Source: Dendrocalamus latiflorus
Taxonomy: Eukaryota > Streptophyta > Magnoliopsida > Poales > Poaceae
DNA: 64,000 nucleotides
NCBI GenBank assembly: GCA_017311315.1
Contig: CM029637.1
Location: 334,990 to 398,989 of the forward strand
Direction of reading: 5' to 3'
Both the position numbers and the translations under genes were made by a program. A model generated the notes under the pieces. The model saw only the letters and a program-made list of their open reading frames with translations, made no database searches and was not told the origin of the DNA. Of this stretch, positions 43,301-55,102 are shown one piece after another. Within the stretch, counting starts at the first letter, position 1. Each line of letters starts with the position of its first letter.

Positions 43301-44731
43301 TTCATATCTAAGATGATTAGGAAGTGGTTTTAGCTCTACCTTTGGGGCTGTGGGTTGTCTAAGGTCTGGGATTTGAGAAGGCTCTACAGGAGCATTAATG
43401 AGTGCCACATGATGAGTATCTGCAGCAGTGCACTCATCCTCAATTGATGTCACTTCCTCAACATCTTCATATGTCTCAACAACACATTTGTCAACCAAAT
43501 CAAGTGAAAAACACTGATCTGGACAGTGAGGAAGATGAGTGGGGTGCCTCATATCAAATGCTAGCTTCTCTTGACCAAATTGGAGAGTAAGCTTAGCATC
43601 TTTGACATCAATGACAGCACCTGCAGTGGCAAGGAATGGTCTCCCAAGGATGACAGGTTCACTTCTATCCTCCATCTCTAGGACAACAAAGTCTACAGGG
43701 AAGGCAAAGGTACCAACTACCACAGGAACGTCCACTAAAATACCAGCTGGGTGACGATATGTGCGATCAGCCAACTGCAATTTCATGGCTGTTGGCTGCA
43801 GATCGCCCAAAGGGAGCGCGTCACAAACTGATAATGGGAGGACACTAACACTTGAGCCTAAGTCACAAAGAGCTCTAAAGTTCTTGGAGCCTAGAATGCA
43901 AGGTATGCAAAAGCTACCAGGGTCATCTAACTTAGGAGGTAGCTTATTCTGTATGATAGCGCTACACTCCTTAGTTAGAGTGACCACCTCAAGCTCATCC
44001 ATACTCTGCTTCTTGGTAAGCAACTCCTTGAAGAATTTGGCATACATAGGCACATGTAGGACAGCCTCTAGAATGGGAATGGTGATCTGAACATCCTTCA
44101 TCCTCTCTAGAAATTTAGCAAACTGCTTGTCCTCATTGGATTTTTCTAACCGATCAGGGAATGGCAATTTGGGTTTTGTGGAGGGGACAGCTGCTGTAGT
44201 GGATGATGAGGGAATATCAGATGTTTTGGCTGGTGTTATGGAGCTGGATTGGTGCAGATTCTGCTGCTGTGAGTCAGGTTTTTCTTGCTGGACAGACCTA
44301 AAGACAGGTGGCACATACAAGGGTGGTGTAGGAAGAAGTGGTTCTGATGTGGTTTTTCCACTCCTAGTAGTAATTGCTCCACAATGGCCACGAGGATTTG
44401 CCTCAGGCTGTGCAGGAAGCCTCCCAGATTGGCTGGTTGAAGCCTGTGATGCTTGCAAACTCTCCACACGACTAGCCAAATCAGTCAATTGAGTCTTTGC
44501 ATCATTGTATTGAGATTCCATCTTAGCTACATGTGATGCAAGGAGCTGTTCAATTCTGGTTAACTGATCTGAATTAGAAGTGGAAGGTGGAGGGTTTGGA
44601 ACATGCATCATAGGCTGCTGGAATGAGACATGAGAGGGGGCTTGCTGCTGCCTAAAGCCTTGAGCTGAAGTACCCACAGGAAATGAGGAAACACTTGGAT
44701 TAGTGTTCTTGTAGGACAGATTTGGATGACG
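40393..44731 (-). pseudogene. Athila-lineage Ty3/gypsy pol (PR-RT-RH-IN), nearly intact
   Basis: The main frame (1,323 codons from 44,677) has protease 'CDLGSSVSVLP' (~residue 270), RT with 'VFMDDFTVYG' (~690; the FMDD form typical of Athila), the 'GHASFYRRFIKDFSKIARPL' block, RNase H 'LMCDASDFAVGAVLG' (~845), an HHCC zinc finger (~1,050) and integrase core 'GIDYIGPL' (~1,120), 'VISDGGFHF' (~1,180) and 'NGQVEVSNREIKQ' (~1,217). PR-RT-RH-IN order defines Ty3/gypsy. A one-base frameshift near 40,735 splits the last ~115 codons (40,393-40,746, 'RIYKERAKKIHDRHI...'). Upstream the frame is continuous with gag apart from a TGA at 44,732-44,734. Only these two lesions were found, so the element is recently dead. 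Confidence 0.93.
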
Positions 44732-45745
44732 TCAACCTGGGTTATAAGCTTGAGAATACTGCCCATGTGATTGAGCATAGTTCACTTCAGATGATTCAGC
44801 TGTGGAAGTTAAGGGGCACTCAGCTGGAGTATGCCCTTGAGATCCACAAATCTGACATCCAGTGGCTATGTGGGCTGAAGATGAGGGCATGAGCTGAGCC
44901 ATTTGACGTGTGAGAACTTGAATCTGAGCTGATAAGGCATCATTAGAGCTCACCTCATAGATACCAGGACGTGGAGGAGCTGAAACTCTCTCACTAGACC
45001 ATTGAAAGTGGTGGGAGGACATACTCTCAATCAAGCTGAAAGCTTCATCAAGAGTTTTGTTCATTATGTCTCCTCCTGCTGCAGAATCTATAAAGGCTCT
45101 TGTGTGGTGTGTAAGGCCTTTGTAAAAAATCTGCAGCACCAACCACCTTTCAAGGCCATGGTGAGGACACATCCTAAGCAGGGTTTGATACCTCTGCCAA
45201 GCATCATACAAACTCTCACCCTCAGATTGTGAAAATCTAGTAATCTGGTCACGCACTTCTGCTGCCTTGGAGGGAGGAAAATACCTCTCAAAAAAGGCCT
45301 GCAGTAGGTGTTCCCATGTGTCCTTAAGGTGCAGGGGCAGAGAGTGCAACCAAGTCTTAGCACCATCTCTAAGAGAGAAAGGGAACAATGAGAGCCTAAT
45401 TGCATCAGTGGAGACTCCATTGTACTTCAAAGTGTTGCAATATTCTAAGAAGGTGCGAATGTGTTCATTGGGATCCTCAGTGGGAGAACCTCCAAATCTG
45501 GTCTGCTGGACCATGGTGATTAGTGCAGGTTTTAGCTCAAAATTGTTGGCTTGGATGACTGGTTGAACTATACCAGGAGCTGTACCTTGGTCTCTAGGAA
45601 TCCATAGGTCACGAAGAAGAGGCTGGGGATTCTGGTCACCCATTTCTTCTTGAGGGGGGAATTGATTGTCTCTTTTCAGTTTATGGAATGATCGCTCAAT
45701 CTCAGGGTCAAAGGGAGCCAATGGCTGATCCCCACTCCTGAGCAT
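44732..45745 (-). CDS. Athila-like Gag (337 codons, ends at premature TGA)
   Basis: Starts 'MLRSGDQPLAPFDPEIERSF' about 60 bp after the PBS. It includes the retrotransposon-gag domain (~residues 80-220, with 'WLVLQIFYKGL') and a zinc knuckle 'CQICGSQGHTPAECP' (CX2CX4HX4C, near residue 300). The terminating TGA lies in the same frame as pol, and its context suggests a former TGG (Trp). Gag and pol were thus probably one ORF, as in many Athila elements. Gag forms the particle that packages the RNA. Residues 1-234 are repeated at 35,343-36,048. Confidence 0.9.
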   Translation of the reverse strand: MLRSGDQPLAPFDPEIERSFHKLKRDNQFPPQEEMGDQNPQPLLRDLWIPRDQGTAPGIVQPVIQANNFELKPALITMVQQTRFGGSPTEDPNEHIRTFLEYCNTLKYNGVSTDAIRLSLFPFSLRDGAKTWLHSLPLHLKDTWEHLLQAFFERYFPPSKAAEVRDQITRFSQSEGESLYDAWQRYQTLLRMCPHHGLERWLVLQIFYKGLTHHTRAFIDSAAGGDIMNKTLDEAFSLIESMSSHHFQWSSERVSAPPRPGIYEVSSNDALSAQIQVLTRQMAQLMPSSSAHIATGCQICGSQGHTPAECPLTSTAESSEVNYAQSHGQYSQAYNPG

Positions 45746-45808
45746 AAGCTGGGAAGAAAACTAAAGAAATGACTTAGTCTATGGTCTAGCGCGATCACCA
45801 ATATCTAG

Positions 45809-45826
45809 TCCCCGGCAACGGCGCCA
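45809..45826 (-). other. Athila-like primer-binding site
   Basis: The minus strand reads TGGCGCCGTTGCCGGGGA, the Asp-tRNA-type PBS characteristic of Athila elements. It is 12 bp inside the LTR end. An identical site is at 36,112-36,129. Confidence 0.85.
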
Positions 45827-45838
45827 ATTTCTTGATCG

Positions 45839-48426
45839 TGCAAAACTGCACACCCGCAAGTGAACGGGCTGCCGCTAAGATAGCGGCGAGTGTCGTGTTC
45901 TCCACAGGGACTAGAGTACCGGTGGTACGACACTTAACCAAAGCTAAATCGCAAGAACAGAGAGATGGACACTAACTGCAGATCCTAAACAACTAAAGGG
46001 CAGAAAAGAACTGCAAAAGAGAGAAAGGAAGAGAAAGGAAGAGCTAAGGGGAAAGAGAGATAGAGTTAGAGCAGAAGAGAGAATAGGGCTGGGACAAGGC
46101 TGGAATTAGCAGATGAGGGAGAAGGGAAAAGAAAGAGAGCAAAGATAAGAAGAGAATGCTAGAATTAGAAGACCAGAGGAGAGATTGACTGCTAGAGAAA
46201 GACTTGAGGTGAGAATAGAGACTAGAGAAGAGAAGAGAAGAAAGAAAGCAACGTCTACAGAAGGAAAGGAAACTAAGAATCGGAAAGAGCAAGGGGGAAA
46301 TGAAGAGAGGAGACTAAGGACCCAACTCTACCTATAGAAAGGGGGAGGAGCGCTGAGAAGGCTGGGAAAAGAACTAAAGGGAAGAAGGAGAGGACTTAGA
46401 GAAAAGAAAAGAGCGCAGAGGGAAGACGTGAAGAAACCAAGCGCTACGATAGACAGGAGGGGTGAGAGAGGGATAAGCTAGAAAGATACAGAAGAAGATC
46501 TAAGTGGAAATAGAGGGGACAGACAAGAAGATAACTTCGGAGCGTACAGATTTTCAATCAAACTGAACTACCGACTACTTCCTAAAGAACTACTGTACCT
46601 GGAGAAAAGAGGGAAAGTAAAGAAAGAACGGGGGAAGAGAAGAATACTAAAACCTAGCAGGAAGAGAGATAAGAACAGAGGGAACTGGAGAACTCGAACC
46701 ACAGAAAGACAGAAGGAAGGGGTTGAGGAAGGAACTGAAGGGAATAGGGGGAGAAGCAGAGGAAGGAAAGAAGAGAGCACAGGGAAATGGAAGTAGATCT
46801 AGGGGGAAGGAAGACGTTGGGAAGAGCAAAGTAGGAGGAAGGAAGATGCTACTGCTATACCCATACTTCACTGCAAACAACAGAATAAGCACTGAAAGAA
46901 AGCTTAGATCTAACAAATTCACAAAATGAGCAATAACAAGAGAACTTAACAGATCTAAACTATTATATGAATATGTATATTTTTTTTATCATTTTTTTAT
47001 AACAAGACTACAGATCTGCATTTACTGATTTAACACTAACAGAGGCATGGAATCTAAAACGAAAGACAATACATCATGAAGGCAAAATATTAAACCCACT
47101 AACAGAGGAACAAACTTAAGTAAATCTATCCTAGCATCAAGTAATAATTATCAATATAACAGGAAGTCGCATCCACAGAAGCTTCTCAGACAAACCAGTT
47201 CATGAACAATACTCAAAACATCCAGATCCACACAGACACATGCACATAAACAGATCCATCACATAGGCATCACAGAAATGCATTCACAGTACTAGAATTA
47301 AAGATCAGAATGGGTACAACCCAGAATAAAAGCTGGTGCAGATTCTCCGTAGAGGAAGCCGTGTAGAGGTAGCAGCTCCCGCGATTGATGTAGCAGATCT
47401 GGGCGCAGGAGTGGCAGATCTGGTCGCGTAGATGAAGCAGGTCGGTGAAGAGGAAGCAGATCCGTGTACAGACGCCGTAGAGGAAGCAGATCCAAGAACT
47501 TCACTCGGAGAAGTTTCAGATCTGGCCGAAGATGATGCGGATTTGTCGGAGATGAACCAGATCCTGAGCTAGGGGTTCAGGTCAGACCGTTGGGGGAGCA
47601 GATCTGGCCGGAAACAAGGGGGTTTAGTGCGGGAGAGGGCTAGGGCGGCTGCTGGTTCCGGGAGATGGAAGAGGAGGGTTTCGGCCAGTGGAGAGCTGGA
47701 GATCCGGTGGAGGCTCTGAAGAAGATGGTGGCTGCTCGGTGAGGAGGAGGGTGGCTCGGTGGTGCTGGTGGAGGATGATGGAGTGGGTCGGCTAGGGTTC
47801 TCGGATATTGGAGCTTGGTGGTGAATCGGTGGAGATGGAGGTGATGGAGGGGAAGGAGTGGCTGGGGAGATGGCGGCGCAAATGGAGATGGTCGCGGTGG
47901 TGGAGTTGTGGCTGGGTGTTGGAGCTTGGTGGGGGATCGGTGGAGAAGATCGATCGGTCCGGAGTGTGGTGAGGGGAGGCGATGGAGAAGATGGAATGGG
48001 GCGGCTCGTTGGTGATGAGAGGAGTAGGGCTCGGGTTCTGGTGGCGGCGTGAGGAGATAGCAGTGGGTTGGCTAGGGTTTTCGGGTGTGTGTCTCCCGGC
48101 TCCCCCCTTTGCTGCTGGCTTAAGTAGTTGCGGCGCCCCCCCCCCTTTGCTGCTGGGCTAGGGTTTCCAGTAGAGAGCTTGGTTAGGGTTTTGTGGTGGT
48201 TTACATTTTAGCCCTTCCCCTTTCACTATATTTCAACCCTAGCTCCTCATGGTGATATTCTGTAGATTGTGCGCCTAATTCGCGCCGACCTACAAAATGA
48301 TTGCAACCACTGTAAACAGTCCCAAAAGGAGGGCAAAAGTATATATAATTGATGAAATTATGACCTAATTGAGCTATTATCCATAAATAATTATATGAAA
48401 ATGTACTACAAATATGATGCACATCA
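45839..48426 (-). mobile_element. Athila-like LTR, right (5') copy, 2,588 bp
   Basis: 5' LTR of the complete minus-strand unit, TGATGTGCATC (48,426) to TTTTGCA (45,839). The flank at 48,427 is a different, long gypsy-type LTR, so the chain inserted into, or recombined with, that LTR. No target duplication can be checked because the far end at 35,343 is truncated. Confidence 0.9.
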
Positions 48427-51400
48427 AGCCCTTGACATCTTCATCTTCTCTACCATCATGTCCAATCGTGTTGATGAGGTGTAGTGATCTGATTCCTGAT
48501 TCTGGATTTGTTGTGAAAGCGAGAGTGAGCACAAACCACCGTGCTCCGTGAGCCAATACACAGAATGCAAATAAATAGTATGCATGGCTTATCAAAGGAG
48601 AGGTTCGGGTTATTTTATTTGCCATAAATTGTTTTTGGTAGCCTTAGTATTATTAAATCATAGTGTTATTGTTTCTACCTAAACTCCACACGGCGATTGC
48701 CATAATTGACTTAATCCACCAAAGACACACTTTTTTTTACTGATTGTTGTCTAAGACTCCAAACAGCGAGTGTCATCATTTACTTAATCCACCGAATATA
48801 CATTTTCCAAATTGATTGTTGTCTAAGACTCCAAACAGCGAGTGACATCATTTTATTATTCCACCGATCATACACTTTCTATATTGATTGTTGTCTAAAA
48901 CTCCAAATAGCGAGTGACATCATTTAATTAATCCACCGATTATACACTTTCTATATTGATTGCTGTCTAAAACTCCAAATAGCGAGTGACATCATTTAAT
49001 TAATCCACCGATCATATACTTTCTATATTGATTGCTGTCTAAAACTCGAAACAGCGAGTGACATTATGTAATTAACCCACCGGATTCACATTTTTTATAT
49101 TGAGTGCTGTCTAAAACTCCAAACAGCGAATGTCATCAATTATACAATCCACCAATCAATTGCTGCCTAAATCCCCCAAACAGCGAGTATCATAATTTAT
49201 ATAATCCACCGATCAATTGCTGCCTAAAACTCCAAACAGCTAGTGACATCATTTATCTAATCCACCAAAATAATTCGTATGAGGACTTTCTAACAATTCA
49301 ATCCTTTTGTTATTGATCCAAAACCATAATTTGCTCTTCCAATAATCAATCTTATTTTTTTATTATCTAACTCTAACTAGTTCACTAGTATACCTCCACC
49401 AAGAATATCGGTGATCAAATCTACGATTCGCTAGTAAACATCCACCAAGAATATCATTAATCAAGATTATACTCCAATAATTGTTATCATTCCTCCAAAT
49501 CCCCAAAAATTCAATTCATCTCTCTAATGTTTGATCAAATCCTATTAATCCCATTATCTCCAACATCTCCCAAGAATTTATATTAGTTATCAGTGTTGTA
49601 ATCCAGCAAGTACCTTTGCACCCCCTAAATCTCCAAAAATCATTTAGATCGTCTATCTAGCCTATCTATTCATTTAGGCTCCACCAATTTACTTCTCTCA
49701 GAATCCACAATATCGTTCCCTTTTTATGATCGACATGAATCCACCAACAACTTTATGTATTTACCACAAATAGCCATCTTCTTTTCTTACGACTCTATTT
49801 ATTATTCCTGACATTTTATTTTGTGAGAAGTATTATCATTGTTTAAAAATATAATACATAGAAATTTTCTGAGACCTAGCAGTTTTGAACAAAAACATAA
49901 TGTGTAAGAGAATGCAATAATAATAGCGATCCAGGTTCCATCCACCATTACATGGTCTCTGCACCATATGCTAGACTTTCAGCGTTATAGCCACTTACAT
50001 TATCACTGGGGCGACACCCAGGGCAACACAAATCAGGGCTTTCCACTGCCCTCCACTTTTCCAATTCCACCCACAAAGTTTTTTTTTGAAATAGAACTAT
50101 ATCTAGTTAAGTTCCCATGTCCGCCCTTGACCGTGGGCACGGCTATTCGAATAGTTTTGACTCTGCAGAGTTTGCACACTTTACCCACAAGAGACAGTTT
50201 ACTCATTGCCCCGCACAATTCCTTAGTCATGCGGTTGAGCCAACCATCACAGTAACCGTTCTAAGTACCTCGCCCCTTCCATCATCTCACCCCTATGAGC
50301 TTTTCCCGCTTGCAGCAGGTCTCATAGGTTGTGCGGGATGTTCCCCTCCTATGCGCCTAGCAGCTAGCTACCCACACGGCTAGTACGCCGCAGAAGAACT
50401 TCACCCTCAGCGAGTGTCCCGTTCAAGCCGTCACCCAGACCGCCGCTTGTACTACCTCACCTCCTCCACCTATGATGATGACTTTCAGGGTTCGGTAAAT
50501 TTACTAGGCCAAGTTGTACTTTACAGACTTGTGGTTGTACTTATTTTACATAGGAGGTCATGACAAGATTCGGTCCTTAGGGTTATCTCAGCGGTTCTAT
50601 CACAAACCACACTCTCGTGCACCCCTGCACCATACCCCCGAACCATCCGCCCAGATAAATAAGCAATTTGGGGTTTTTGGGAGCACAAAATAATCATATC
50701 CAACATATACCAGCCATTACCACCATGACTGCTCAACCAAATTTTTCTCAGGATTAAAAGTGATGCTTGGGCCCTCTCGCACCCATGAGTATCTAAGCAA
50801 TACTAAGCATAGCATATAATTACGGACTTATTTTTGAAAGGTTACTATTATAATTTTGCTAGGGCAACAAGGTTCACATATTCAAATATTCCAAAGGAGG
50901 TGTAATATTAAACAGGGTAAACAATGGACATATAACTAGAATCATAAATTAAACATGTATTTGCATATAAAATAACAGCATGCAGTTTGATAATTTAAAC
51001 AAAAATAATTTGCAGAAAATGTAGGTTCAACATGATCAAAGTATTGACCTGCCTTGCGCGCTTTACCGCGGTCTTGAGCTCACACAATGCTTTCTCTTGA
51101 GCCTCTTATTCTTTATCTTCACTTCGATCTTGAGTGCACTAGATTCATTGAATCTTCACGATTTCCACTTTCTAATTATGTGCTAAACAGCTGAATCCAA
51201 ATAAATGCAAATAACTCAAAAGTCCAAACGAATCCAATCGAACTTGATGACTTTTGTTATGATTAAATAGGTGATTTGAAACAAGGTTGATTGAGCGAAG
51301 AGTGTTGTCAGAGTCATAGTGGTCGGGGTGAAGTGGAAATTTGGCGGGGAACTGTCAAAATGGGGACAAAGAATAGATCATGATAATGGTATACTCATGG

Positions 51401-53978
51401 GATTATTTATGTTTAGTACTCAGAGATGGCTAGTTACAACTGATGGCAGGATACAAGGACCCGATCTTTTTACTAATAACTTGTTTTATTATTTTTATAT
51501 TTATTAGGGAAGTTCCATGAGTCGAGACGGACATATGGGTAGGTGTTTCAAACACAACGTGTACGATTTAGCTTATCGGATTAACTCATATTACTAGTAA
51601 TTTGATATGTAGCATTTTATGTGACCTCAATTAATCGTGTTATTAGTTAAATGTTTATTTTAGAGTATTTATGTATATTGTTTAGGTCATTTTAACGTAC
51701 GATGCCCAAGGGCTATTATATTTTAGTAACTATATATTAAGATGACCTTTTAAAGATATAGAAACGATAGTCACACTTTAGATGGTTAACTATTGTATCC
51801 CTTAATTATTTAATGCTTTTGCGGTGCAAATAGTTTTCACCATACATTCTATAGGCATATTTAAATATTCATCCATAGTCATTTTACGTGGAATGTTAAT
51901 CCAAATACCACTGAGATTAATGGCCGCATGTTAAATATTAAGGCATAAATTTTTTACTTTAAGGTCATGCCTTTATAGTTATACATAACATCCAAGATTA
52001 AGTCTTTAATAATCTTATTTATGTCCTAATAAAATTTGTTGGCTTTTCTAAATTATCCACAAATTATCCTTGATTTTCTTAATTAAAATGAATTAGTAAA
52101 AAAATCGACAATGCAAAGGGGAAAAAAGGTGCGGCTAGCCAACTGTGCCTGCTGTGTTTCGTGACTGGCTAAGGGGGCATTATTGAAGAGGTGAACAGGC
52201 GTTGGGGATTACACGGGGAGCCGGCTAGCTGAAAAACAAAGGAGGGGGCGGCTCACGGCAGGCGGCGGGGTCGCCGGCAAGGGGCGGCCGGGGAAGGCTC
52301 CGGAGATGGCAAAACGGGTCACGGGAAGCGTGAGGAACCCAGCAGAGGGGGTGGCGCAGCTCGGGACGGCGCTAGGAGGAGTCAGCGGAGGTGAGAGCGG
52401 CCGGCAGCGAGGGTGAAAAGGGGCGGTGGCGCCGGCATGGAGGAGGGCGGCAATTGGCGTGCGCGTGAGCAGGAGGAAGACCGAGGGGAGCTTACCGTGC
52501 TGCCGGTCGGGCCTGGGAGGGTCCGAGGCTAGCCAGCGACGTGCACGGCAGCGGTGCGGAGGAGGTCGCCGTGGAGAGGTCGTCGGCCGGCCGTTGGAGG
52601 GGGTTCAGGACCTCGCCTAAATGCTCCCAGAGTGCGGAATCGGCCGGGCAAGCCTTGAGGGAGCAATGGCGCTGATGGAGGCGACTTCGGCCGGCGATGG
52701 GGAAGATGGCCAGCGCGTGAGCTCTGTGTTTCCTGGGGGCAATTCGCCGCGATGGGAGGATGAGGCGAGCGTGAGAAAGGCGTCAGTGAGCTCCAATTGC
52801 TTTTATAGGCGGTGCAAGGGGTGGGCGCTTGTGGAGCTCCGAGCGGCGTCTGAGCGGGGTGGCGTTGGCTTGCATTGCTACAATTCGGGAGAGGGGATGG
52901 GACGGCCAGGCGTGACGGGAGGCTCGGGGCATGGGGACGGCGCTGTAGCTGACACCCGTGAAGGGACGGGAGAGGAGGGAGTCTGGCAGTAAGGGCATGG
53001 CGACGGGAGACATTGAGGCGACAGAGGCAGTGCATGGCGTAGCGACGTGCGCACAGACATGGTGACGCGGTACAGACGCGGGCGAAGGTGACCCGGATGA
53101 TATGCGCACAGTAGGCTGGTGAGCCCGTTGACGCGGAAACAGGGAGGAGCGGGACGGGAATGACATGAGCGGCGCAGAAGCAGGACAGAGGAGGGAAGTT
53201 AGGGAAGAAAGAAAGGAGGAAAGGGACCGGGCGCAGGGTATGGGCAGTGGCGTGGGTGCAGGTGACGTGATGCGGCGCAGGCACGGTGATGGAGGAAACA
53301 GGAGCAGGTGGGGAAGGACAGGAGGGAGACACGGCGTCAGCGTAGCCAAGAGAAGAAGCAGGGAGTAGGAGGGAGAAGCAGGAGAAGAAAGAAGGAATGC
53401 GGGCGCAGGGGCCGGGCCCAGACGACAGAGGGAGATGGGGGGAGAAAGAGGAGAGAGGCGGGATGGGTGGTGGCCGGGTCCACACGTAATAGAAAAGGAG
53501 GGAAAAAGATAATGAGGAAAGGATTAAGCACCATTTTAGAGTTTGGATTTTTAATTTAATTTCTATTTCATGCTTAAGATGATTTTGGAAACTTTAATTC
53601 AAATCTTGGTTCATATATCTCGACACAAAATCTAATATTTCTCTATTTCCCACTTTATTTAATTGTTGCCCTTGGATTTCAATCTTGCTATAAATTGCAC
53701 ATATAAATTTTTGATTCTTCAACCTGAAATTTTTGGTTTTCTTAATTGAATTAAAAGAAGGGATCTTTGGTTTAATTATAGAGGGGTATATTCTAATATC
53801 CCTTTTTTCATTTTCTCGACCTTAATTATTATTATCTATTTCCAGTTATTATTTACTTAGCACAAATCTGAAGAAAATCCAAATAAGATTTTGGCAAAGA
53901 TTACAAATGCCAATACGATGCAAATAAATTTTTTTAATTCTCCCCAATTTTTGAACATTCAAAATTTAGGATGTTACA
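48427..53978 (-). mobile_element. Very long gypsy-type LTR, minus orientation, ~5.5 kb, 3' end missing
   Basis: On the minus strand it starts TGTAACATCC (53,978) and runs left. It matches the LTR at 55,103-63,000 in inverted order: AT-rich start; GC-rich pseudo-coding zone (52,130-53,480); 'ggtgatttgaaacaaggttg' (51,270 versus 58,220); 'ggttcggtaaatttacta'; and the 'cggctattcgaatag' zone (50,140 versus 59,290). It is cut at 48,427 by the Athila LTR before reaching its own end. The 318-codon and other GC-rich frames inside are low-complexity and not called. Confidence 0.78.
48670..49265. repeat. Tandem repeat inside the long LTR, ~72 bp then ~58 bp period
   Basis: The motif 'ctccaaacagcgag' recurs at about 48,684 (degenerate), 48,759, 48,831, 48,902, 48,974, 49,047, 49,119, 49,177 and 49,232. 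Spacing is 72 bp for five or six units and then drops to 58 and 55 bp by loss of the 'tacactttctata' part. The related LTR at 24,047-24,859 has two copies, and the one at 55,103 has none where expected. Confidence 0.85.
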
Positions 53979-55102
53979 TGATATCAAGCAAATCACCTAC
54001 AAATACTTTCCTCTTCCTTCTATTGATTTCAAAAGGAAAAATGTTGTTCCTCTTGTCTTACCCTTACTCCAAAATTTAAGGTTAGGAACGTTGAAGATGT
54101 TCATGAAGATAAGATAGTCTCGTTTTAAACAGACTGTGCATATGAACCCTATACCCTGAATAGACGTTGTACTGTTGCAAGATTTTACGTGGGCCCTGTG
54201 CACTGCCTTCTTGCCCTTAGGTGTTGTATTTCGCGGTCACAGGAAAAGATAGTTTTAAAACTTTGTGTGATTTATGTGCCACCGCAGTTTCCAGGGTATA
54301 CTCTTTTAAAATTTAGATGGGTTAGATTACCTTATCCCCATGACTCAATCCTTACCTCATGCTATTCCCTCTCGCCTCATTTGCTACACACCCAGTCAAA
54401 TCTACCGAAGCAAAATGATAGATCGCCAAAAGACCAAGACTCGAGACTCTGCCCTGCTAACATCCTCTCCTTACCTAACCGGAGGACCCATAGATCAAAT
54501 TGCCGCCAATTAAACACAACGACAAGGAGCACGTCAACGTTGTGAAGCGAAAAGACATTGCGCATACCAATGCTCCGTGAACTACTTCAACTACGAAGAA
54601 GACCACCAACCTGGTGAATGCCCTGTGAGCAATGTTACATGTTTTCTTTGTGAAGGACAAGGTCACTGCCCCAAAGATTGCCCCTGAACCTATTGCTGAC
54701 CAAGGCATCTGAAGTACAACTAATGAGTCACCAAATCGCCACAAGACCCATCAGGCCTAGAACTAGAAGAGACGAATAATGACTAGTGATATCCATTTAA
54801 GGGGGTAGCAGGGATAGACAAGAGTGCAGGCAAACTACCATGAAAAATAATTATTTTGGACCGAGACCAATCAAGACCAATATAAGAAGATTTGCAACAC
54901 CAGAAGTCTTATAATGATAAGGACAAAAGAACACCATATAAATGTATCCATCATCGTATCTGCATCCCTAGAGCCATCTGCTCCCTAGGACATAGGCCGT
55001 CGTGACAAGTAAAAATCTGTAACCTATTGATAGCCAGTTCAACTCCACTTATTTCTAATCTACCGGAATCTCGGGGTCGAGATTCATTTAAGGGGGTAGG
55101 TT
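53979..55102 (+). mobile_element. Gypsy internal remnant between inverted LTRs
   Basis: This 1.1-kb spacer lies between the start of the minus LTR and the start of the plus LTR. Its right end carries a polypurine tract (55,090-55,100, 'aagggggtagg') right before TGTAACATCC, so it is the 3' internal end of the plus-strand element. A second 'ttaagggggtag' occurs at about 54,797. A gag zinc knuckle is at 54,640-54,681. 'tgatatcaagca' at 53,979 only weakly resembles a Met-tRNA PBS. Confidence 0.6.
54595..54687 (+). pseudogene. Gag zinc-knuckle remnant
   Basis: The plus-strand frame reads 'EEDHQPGECPVSNVT' then 'CFLCEGQGHCPKDCP' and stop. The second part is a perfect CCHC knuckle (CX2CX4HX4C). 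The first looks like a preceding knuckle with both leading Cys lost. Double knuckles of this wording occur in grass gypsy Gag proteins. No larger frame surrounds it. Confidence 0.6.

Noticed and set aside
52529..53485. 318-codon minus-strand frame, and similar frames at 55,698-56,447 and 60,686-61,407
   Set aside because: They lie in the GC-rich zone of the long LTRs, are low-complexity and are not conserved in frame between the related LTRs.
53979..53990. Met-tRNA primer-binding site next to the minus LTR start ('tgatatcaagca')
   Set aside because: The adjoining LTR is in the wrong orientation for a PBS here and the match to TGGTATCAGAGC is imperfect; treated as coincidence unless family alignment says otherwise.
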